Shown here: one piece after another, positions 6,967 through 10,976 of the stretch | Position numbering within the stretch: position 1 is the stretch's first letter | Layout of the letters: each line of letters opens with the position of its first letter | Assembly: GCA_005878415.1 (NCBI GenBank) | Contig: VBMM01000067.1 | Coordinates: 1 to 10,976 of the forward strand | Length of the DNA: 10,976 bases | Reading direction: 5' to 3' | Origin: Methanobacteriota archaeon | GTDB lineage: Archaea; Thermoplasmatota; Thermoplasmata; RBG-16-68-12 | Position numbers and translations under genes: made by a program | The notes under the pieces: generated by a model | The model's input: only the letters and a program-made list of their open reading frames with translations | Told to the model about the DNA's origin: nothing | Databases searched by the model: none

Positions 6967-7000
6967 GCCCGTCCGAAGGAATCTCCGGGCCCTCCGGGAA

Positions 7001-7723
7001 CTATGGAGTTCCGCCGGCGGGCTTTGGATACCGCTTCGCCCGGTCCGCCGCACGGACCCGCGGGAGCCAGTCGCCCGTGACCATGTAGACGACCCGCAAT
7101 CCGATGTTGACCGCGTGATCCGCGATCCGCTCGAGATATCGGTTCACGAGGATGTAGCGGGCGCCGCTCTCCGTGTCGAGGGTGCGCTCTTCCATCCGAC
7201 GCACGAGATCGATGAAGATCTCGTCGTGCATCCGGTCCACCTCGTCGTCGACCTCCATGATGTTCCGCACGGATTCCGCGTCCCGCTTGACGAACGCGTC
7301 GATCGACGTGTCGACCATGTGGATCGTGTGGTCCGCCATCTCGCGAATCCGGGCGATGTCCGCGCGCGGCCGCGCCTGCGCGCCGCCGAATTGCAGGGTG
7401 AGCTCGCTCAGATCCTTTGCATACCGGCCGATGCGGTCCAGGTCCGTGGTGATCTTCAGGGACGTCGTGATCGTCCGGAGGTCCCGTGCCACGGGCGCGT
7501 GCAACGCGATGAGGTCGATGCACGTCCGCTCGATCTCCAGTTGGAGTCCGTATACCTCCTGGTCCAACGTGAAGACCTCCCGCGCGACGTCCGTGTCGAA
7601 CCGCGTGAGTCCGTCGATCGCCTTGCGGATCGCGAGCTCGCTGAGCTCCGCGAGGGTCACCATGTTCTCGTTCAGCTTGTGAAGTCCCTTCTCGAGCGCC
7701 TTGCGTTCTGCGGCTTGCGGCAT
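7001..7723 (-). CDS. phoU: PhoU-family phosphate transport regulator
   Basis: A 240-residue, all-helical cytoplasmic protein, close to the usual PhoU length. It holds the two tandem three-helix PhoU repeats. Each has the expected metal-binding signature: TDLDRIGRYAKD near 93-104 in the first and RYLERIADHAVNI near 195-207 in the second. A cluster of acidic residues (EVDDEVDRMHDE, about 157-168) opens the second repeat. Family knowledge: PhoU restrains the Pst transporter and, in bacteria, signals phosphate sufficiency to PhoR; archaea lack a standard PhoB/PhoR, so here it most likely acts on PstB/PstC or another partner. The ATG shares its A with the TAA stop of pstB, and GGGAGG lies 8 nt upstream, so it is the last gene of the pst operon and translationally coupled. 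The last 15 residues are Pro/Lys/Arg-rich and probably disordered. Confidence 0.93.
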   Translation of the reverse strand: MPQAAERKALEKGLHKLNENMVTLAELSELAIRKAIDGLTRFDTDVAREVFTLDQEVYGLQLEIERTCIDLIALHAPVARDLRTITTSLKITTDLDRIGRYAKDLSELTLQFGGAQARPRADIARIREMADHTIHMVDTSIDAFVKRDAESVRNIMEVDDEVDRMHDEIFIDLVRRMEERTLDTESGARYILVNRYLERIADHAVNIGLRVVYMVTGDWLPRVRAADRAKRYPKPAGGTP

Positions 7724-8475
7724 TACCCGAACCTCCCGGTGATGTAACTCTCTGTGAGCGTCTCGCGCGGTTGCTCGAAGAGCTCGCGCGTCCCGTTGAC
7801 CTCGATGAGCTTGCCGAGATACATGAACGCCGTCGTCTCGGCGACCCGCGCGGCTTGCTGCATGTTATGGGTCACGATGACGAGCGTGTAGTCCTTCTTC
7901 AGGTCGAAGATCAGGTCTTCGATCTTCGCGGTCGCGATCGGGTCGAGGGCGGAGCACGGTTCGTCCATCAGGAGGACCTCCGGCTTGACCGCAAGGGCCC
8001 GCGCGATGCAGAGCCGCTGCTGCTGCCCGCCCGAGAGGCTCGCGCCGCTCTTATCGAGCGAGTCCTTCACCTCGTCCCAGAGCGCGGCGGCTTTGAGGCT
8101 CTCGAGGACCGCGGCGTCGAGCTTGTCTCGATTGCGCTCGCCGTTCAGCCGCAATCCCGCTGCGACGTTCTCATAGATCGACATCGTGGGGAAGGGATTG
8201 GCCTTCTGGAAGACCATCCCGATCCGACGGCGTACGCTCACCGGAGAAAGGGCGTAGATGTCCTCCTGATCCAAGGTCACCTTCCCCTCGGCCCGCGTCT
8301 TCGGGATCGTCTCGTGCATCCGGTTCAGGCAGCGAATCAGCGTCGACTTCCCGCATCCCGACGGACCGATGATGGCGGTGACGGAGTGCTCCTCGAAATC
8401 CATCGTGATGTCTTGAATCGCGAGTTTCGTCCCATACCAGGCCGAGAGCCCTTGGGTGCGAATCTTCGCCGCCAT
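7723..8475 (-). CDS. pstB: Phosphate ABC transporter ATP-binding protein PstB
   Basis: A 250-residue ATPase of normal PstB length with every motif intact: Walker A GPSGCGKST (37-45), Q-loop glutamine near 90 in the PstB-typical FQKANPFPTMSIYENV stretch, signature LSGGQQQR (147-154), Walker B LLMDEP (168-173), D-loop SALD (175-178) and switch histidine in THN (about 203). NPFPMSI-like Q-loop sequence and the RMHETIP segment (53-58) after Walker A are hallmarks separating PstB from other ABC ATPases. It hydrolyses ATP on the inner face to drive phosphate entry through PstC/PstA. The ATG is 7 nt after the pstA stop, with GGGTGA as ribosome site overlapping that stop. The 3' end overlaps phoU by one base (TAATG). 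Confidence 0.97.
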   Translation of the reverse strand: MAAKIRTQGLSAWYGTKLAIQDITMDFEEHSVTAIIGPSGCGKSTLIRCLNRMHETIPKTRAEGKVTLDQEDIYALSPVSVRRRIGMVFQKANPFPTMSIYENVAAGLRLNGERNRDKLDAAVLESLKAAALWDEVKDSLDKSGASLSGGQQQRLCIARALAVKPEVLLMDEPCSALDPIATAKIEDLIFDLKKDYTLVIVTHNMQQAARVAETTAFMYLGKLIEVNGTRELFEQPRETLTESYITGRFG

Positions 8476-8482
8476 GGTGAAC

Positions 8483-9346
8483 TCACCCTGACACGGATCT
8501 CAGCCGGACGATCACCCGGGACGTGATGCTGATGGCCAGCATGATGAGGACGAGGATGAGGGACGCCCCCCACGCCGCTTGATTCTGGGCCGTCGAAGGG
8601 CTGAGCGCGAACACGTAGATCGTGTGCGGCAGGGACTCGATCGGATGGTCGAGGCCCGAGAACCCGAACGGGCTGCCGAACGCGGTCATCAGCAAGGGGG
8701 CCGTCTCGCCCCCGACTCGCGCGACGCCCAGGAGAGCTCCGGTCAAGAGGGCGCTGCTCGCGGACGGAAGGACCACGCGGAGGATCGTTCGATATTGCGG
8801 GATGCCCAGCGCGAGCGCGGATTCTCGCGTGGCCGCGGGCACGAGGCGCAGCGCCTCCTCGGCCGCGCGGGCCACGAACGGGACCATGATCGTGGAGAGG
8901 GCGATGACTCCCGTCATGGTGCTGAAGACGAGCCTCGTGTCGACCACGTGCAACAGACCCAATTCCAGGATGACCGAGTACGCGAAGATCCCGACGATGA
9001 TGGAGGGGATCTGTGTCATGACCTCGACGAAGAATCGGATCGCGAAGCCCACCCGGTTCTTCCCGAACTCGGACAGATAGATTCCCGTGAGCACGCCGAC
9101 GGGCAGCGAGATGAGGGACGTCAGCGCGATGAGGATGAGGGTGCCTTGGATCGCGTTCCCGATTCCGCCCTCGCCCGTGGTGAGCGCGAAGAACCCGGGA
9201 CTGATCGCCTGCAAGCCGCGGCTCCCCGCTTCGATGAGGATGCTCCCGAGTGGGATGAGGGCGAGGGCCACGCATGCGAGGGCCGCGACGCTCATCACGA
9301 TGTCCTTCAGGTGCCGCCAGGTGTCGCGGTTGAACCGGAAGGTCAT
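8483..9346 (-). CDS. pstA: Phosphate ABC transporter permease PstA
   Basis: A 287-residue inner-membrane permease, standard for PstA. The ATG at 9346 is chosen because it overlaps the pstC stop as ATGA and follows GGGGGAGG; the longer upstream frame is only the shadow of pstC. About six helices are visible: 14-40, 66-90, 105-130, 143-165, 195-222 and 258-282. The periplasm-side stretch TQIPSIIVGIFAY (111-123) is the PstA core signature. The EAA coupling loop lies at about 175-200 (ESALALGIPQYRTILRVVLP), followed by GVARVGGETAPLL (207-219), the conserved helix motif of phosphate permeases. It forms the pore with PstC and contacts PstB through the EAA loop. Confidence 0.95.
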   Translation of the reverse strand: MTFRFNRDTWRHLKDIVMSVAALACVALALIPLGSILIEAGSRGLQAISPGFFALTTGEGGIGNAIQGTLILIALTSLISLPVGVLTGIYLSEFGKNRVGFAIRFFVEVMTQIPSIIVGIFAYSVILELGLLHVVDTRLVFSTMTGVIALSTIMVPFVARAAEEALRLVPAATRESALALGIPQYRTILRVVLPSASSALLTGALLGVARVGGETAPLLMTAFGSPFGFSGLDHPIESLPHTIYVFALSPSTAQNQAAWGASLILVLIMLAISITSRVIVRLRSVSG

Positions 9347-10356
9347 GCGGCCTCCCCCACGCCCATCACCCGGCGGACCATCAGCCGGGCGAAGATGTTG
9401 ATCGCGAGGGACATCAGCATGAGGACGAGTCCGAGCTCGATCAGCGCGGCGAGCTGGAGGGAGCTCGGACCCGCTTCCGCGAAGCTGTTCGCGATCAGGC
9501 TCGCGATCGTCTGGCCCTGGTCGAACAGCGAGACGGAGATCGAGTTCTTGTTCCCGATCATCATCGTGACCGCCATCGTCTCGCCGACCGCCCTCCCCAG
9601 GCCGAGAACGATTGCGCCGAAGATCCCCGCCCGCGCGTACCGGAGCACCGCGAGCCGCGTCGTCTCCCATCGCGTCGCCCCCAGGCTGAGTGCCGCCTCG
9701 CGCTGGTTCCCCGGGACCGCGAGGAGGGCCTCCCTCGAGACGGCGGAGACCGTCGGGATGATCATGATTGCAAGGATGACGCCCGCGGCGAACTTGTCCG
9801 TCCCGATCGGCGTGCCCTGGAAGATGGGCAGCCACCCAAGAACGCCCTGAAGCGCAGGCTCGATCGAGTCCCTCATCGCCGGCGCCAAGACGAAAAGGCC
9901 CCACAGTCCATAGACGACGGACGGGACCGCCGCGAGGAGCTCCACGATGTACGTGAGGGGAATCCGCAGCCACGGCGGGGCGAGCTCGGAGAGGAATATC
10001 GCGATCCCGATGCTCACGGGCACCCCGAGGAGGAGGGCGAGGGCAGAGGTGACGAGCGTCCCGTACACGAACGGGGCCGCGCCGTACACCTCTGGGGCCA
10101 CCGAGTTCCAGGTGGTGCCTCCCAAGAACCCGAATCCGAACGCCCGGATGGACGGCGTTGCGGCGAGGGCGAGGACCAGTGTGATCACGGCGAGGAGCGC
10201 GACGACGCCGATCGCGACGAGGGCACAGAGCCCCTGGAAGAGGGTGTCCCCCAGGGGGGCGGCTCGGAGGCGCCCGCTGAGACCCCGAAGGAATCGAACG
10301 GGAAGCATGCCTCGCTTGGCGGGCGAACGGTCCTCACGTATGTAGTGTTTGACCAT
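9343..10356 (-). CDS. pstC: Phosphate ABC transporter permease PstC
   Basis: A 337-residue permease, normal for PstC. The first helix is at about 43-67; the PstC-specific outer segment AFGFGFLGGTTWNSV follows (72-86). Further helices lie at about 98-122, 136-160, 190-210, 242-268 and 300-325. Signatures: VELLAAVPSVVYGLWG (138-153), EAA loop REAALSLGATRWETTRLAV (219-237) and GLGRAVGETMAVTMMIG (252-268). It pairs with PstA to make the phosphate channel. The annotated ATG overlaps the 3' end of pstS by 23 nt and has only a weak ribosome site; an internal ATG at 10308 (residue 17) would remove the overlap. The charged first 16 residues are not needed for the fold, so the start is uncertain. The 3' end overlaps pstA as ATGA. 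Confidence 0.95.
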   Translation of the reverse strand: MVKHYIREDRSPAKRGMLPVRFLRGLSGRLRAAPLGDTLFQGLCALVAIGVVALLAVITLVLALAATPSIRAFGFGFLGGTTWNSVAPEVYGAAPFVYGTLVTSALALLLGVPVSIGIAIFLSELAPPWLRIPLTYIVELLAAVPSVVYGLWGLFVLAPAMRDSIEPALQGVLGWLPIFQGTPIGTDKFAAGVILAIMIIPTVSAVSREALLAVPGNQREAALSLGATRWETTRLAVLRYARAGIFGAIVLGLGRAVGETMAVTMMIGNKNSISVSLFDQGQTIASLIANSFAEAGPSSLQLAALIELGLVLMLMSLAINIFARLMVRRVMGVGEAA

Positions 10357-10976
10357 TGTACGTCATCATCCGGATTCCCGTCTCGTCCAGAGTGACGATC
10401 GAGGGCGGGAGCGGGACGTACACGAGGGCCACGGAGTAGTTCTGCCCCTCGTGGACGACCCACCACAGGAAGTCGACAAGGGCCTTCGCCTTCACCTGCG
10501 TCATCGACGAGCCGAGCACGTTCAACTCCTTGTACGCCAGCAGATACGTGAGAGTCGAAATCGGATAGCTGTTCGCGCCCGCGGCGTTCAGGATCGAGAC
10601 GCCGCTCCAGTCGCCGTTGGGGACGGGCAGGACGGGCGCCGCGCCCTCCGCCGCAGCCTGCGTGGTGTTCAAGGTGGGCAGGGTGAAGTTGCCTGCGGGG
10701 TTCCGGACCTTGGCGACGGTCATCGAGTTCTGGACCGTGTACGCGAGCTCGGCGTAGCCAATCGTGTTCGGGTTCTGCTTCACGTAGCCCGCGACCCCGT
10801 TGTTTCCGGGCTTGCCGATGCCTGTGGGCCAGGTCGGGTTCTTCCCGACCAGGGAGGAGGGCCAGGTCGTGCTCGCGAGGTGGAGATAGCTCGTCCACAC
10901 GAACGTCGTGCCGCTGCCGTCCGACCGATGGATGACCGAGATTGCCGTGTTCGGTAGGCTGACGCCCGGATTCAGC
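10334..10976 (-). CDS. pstS: Phosphate-binding protein PstS, C-terminal part (5' end outside window)
   Basis: The last 213 codons of PstS are present; the signal or lipoprotein region and promoter are beyond the right edge. Near the cut end, ISVIHRSDGSGTTFVW holds the R-x-D-G-S-G-T phosphate-binding loop, the strongest family marker. Downstream are GKPGNNGVAGYVKQNPNTIGY and AELAY, the typical second-lobe segment that also contacts phosphate, and a C-terminal part (ALVDFLWWVVHEGQNYS) matching the family's final helices. The visible part has no C-terminal anchor, so attachment must come from its N-terminus, either a lipobox or a membrane helix. At least three N-x-S/T sequons (in NFT, NTT and NYS) suit an exposed archaeal protein. 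It captures phosphate outside the membrane and passes it to PstC/PstA, and it heads the operon. Confidence 0.95.
   Translation of the reverse strand, partial: LNPGVSLPNTAISVIHRSDGSGTTFVWTSYLHLASTTWPSSLVGKNPTWPTGIGKPGNNGVAGYVKQNPNTIGYAELAYTVQNSMTVAKVRNPAGNFTLPTLNTTQAAAEGAAPVLPVPNGDWSGVSILNAAGANSYPISTLTYLLAYKELNVLGSSMTQVKAKALVDFLWWVVHEGQNYSVALVYVPLPPSIVTLDETGIRMMTYNGQTLHT

Noticed and set aside
6937..7053. Upstream extension of the small gene after phoU to a 73-codon protein.
   Set aside because: The added 39 residues are Arg/Ser/Pro-rich, overlap the end of phoU and cross the TATA-like box; the coding-like composition begins only at the ATG at 6936.
9347..9973. Long N-terminal extension of PstA.
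   Set aside because: It is antisense-free but out of frame with pstC and is basic, low-complexity sequence. PstA homologues begin at the ATG at 9346, which overlaps the pstC stop as ATGA.

Overview
The window is GC-rich (roughly two thirds G+C by eye) and looks archaeal. Genes are preceded by TATA-like boxes rather than -35/-10 pairs. Some ribosome sites use the GGTGA/GAGG core. Exported domains are rich in N-glycosylation sequons, and the giant surface protein is held by one C-terminal membrane helix with a basic stop, not a bacterial cell-wall sorting signal. The combination best fits a GC-rich Thermoplasmatota-like euryarchaeon, but the phylum is an inference and no rRNA or marker gene is present.

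Left part (1-2850, minus strand): a two-gene ABC export unit. A 913-residue FtsX/MacB-type permease with about ten membrane helices and two large outer domains is followed, one base after its stop, by the first 25 codons of an ABC ATPase that runs off the left edge. The permease start is uncertain because the homology-like N-terminus continues upstream of the TTG start.

Middle (2819-6679): a short divergent promoter region with a perfect 16-bp palindrome, then a 1217-residue plus-strand secreted surface protein. Its modules in order are: signal peptide, beta-sandwich, NEW3/CARDB-like domain, two calcium-loop repeats, CBM9-like domain, four Ig-like repeats of about 90 residues, C-terminal membrane anchor. 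It is probably an adhesin or cell-envelope glycoprotein. It shares its promoter region with the exporter, which suggests but does not prove a link.

Right part (6832-10976, minus strand): a classic high-affinity phosphate uptake operon in the order pstS (5' end cut by the window), pstC, pstA, pstB, phoU. Junctions are overlapping or within 7 nt, so translation is probably coupled. PstS captures phosphate outside the cell, PstC/PstA form the channel, PstB drives it with ATP and PhoU dampens uptake and signalling. Just beyond phoU is a 34-codon reading frame with good codon composition and a TATA-like box 26 nt upstream, a plausible leaderless small gene.

No mobile element, CRISPR array, tRNA or rRNA was seen. 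No clearly new multi-gene system is visible; the most novel items are the small gene after phoU and the architecture and control region of the surface protein/exporter pair.
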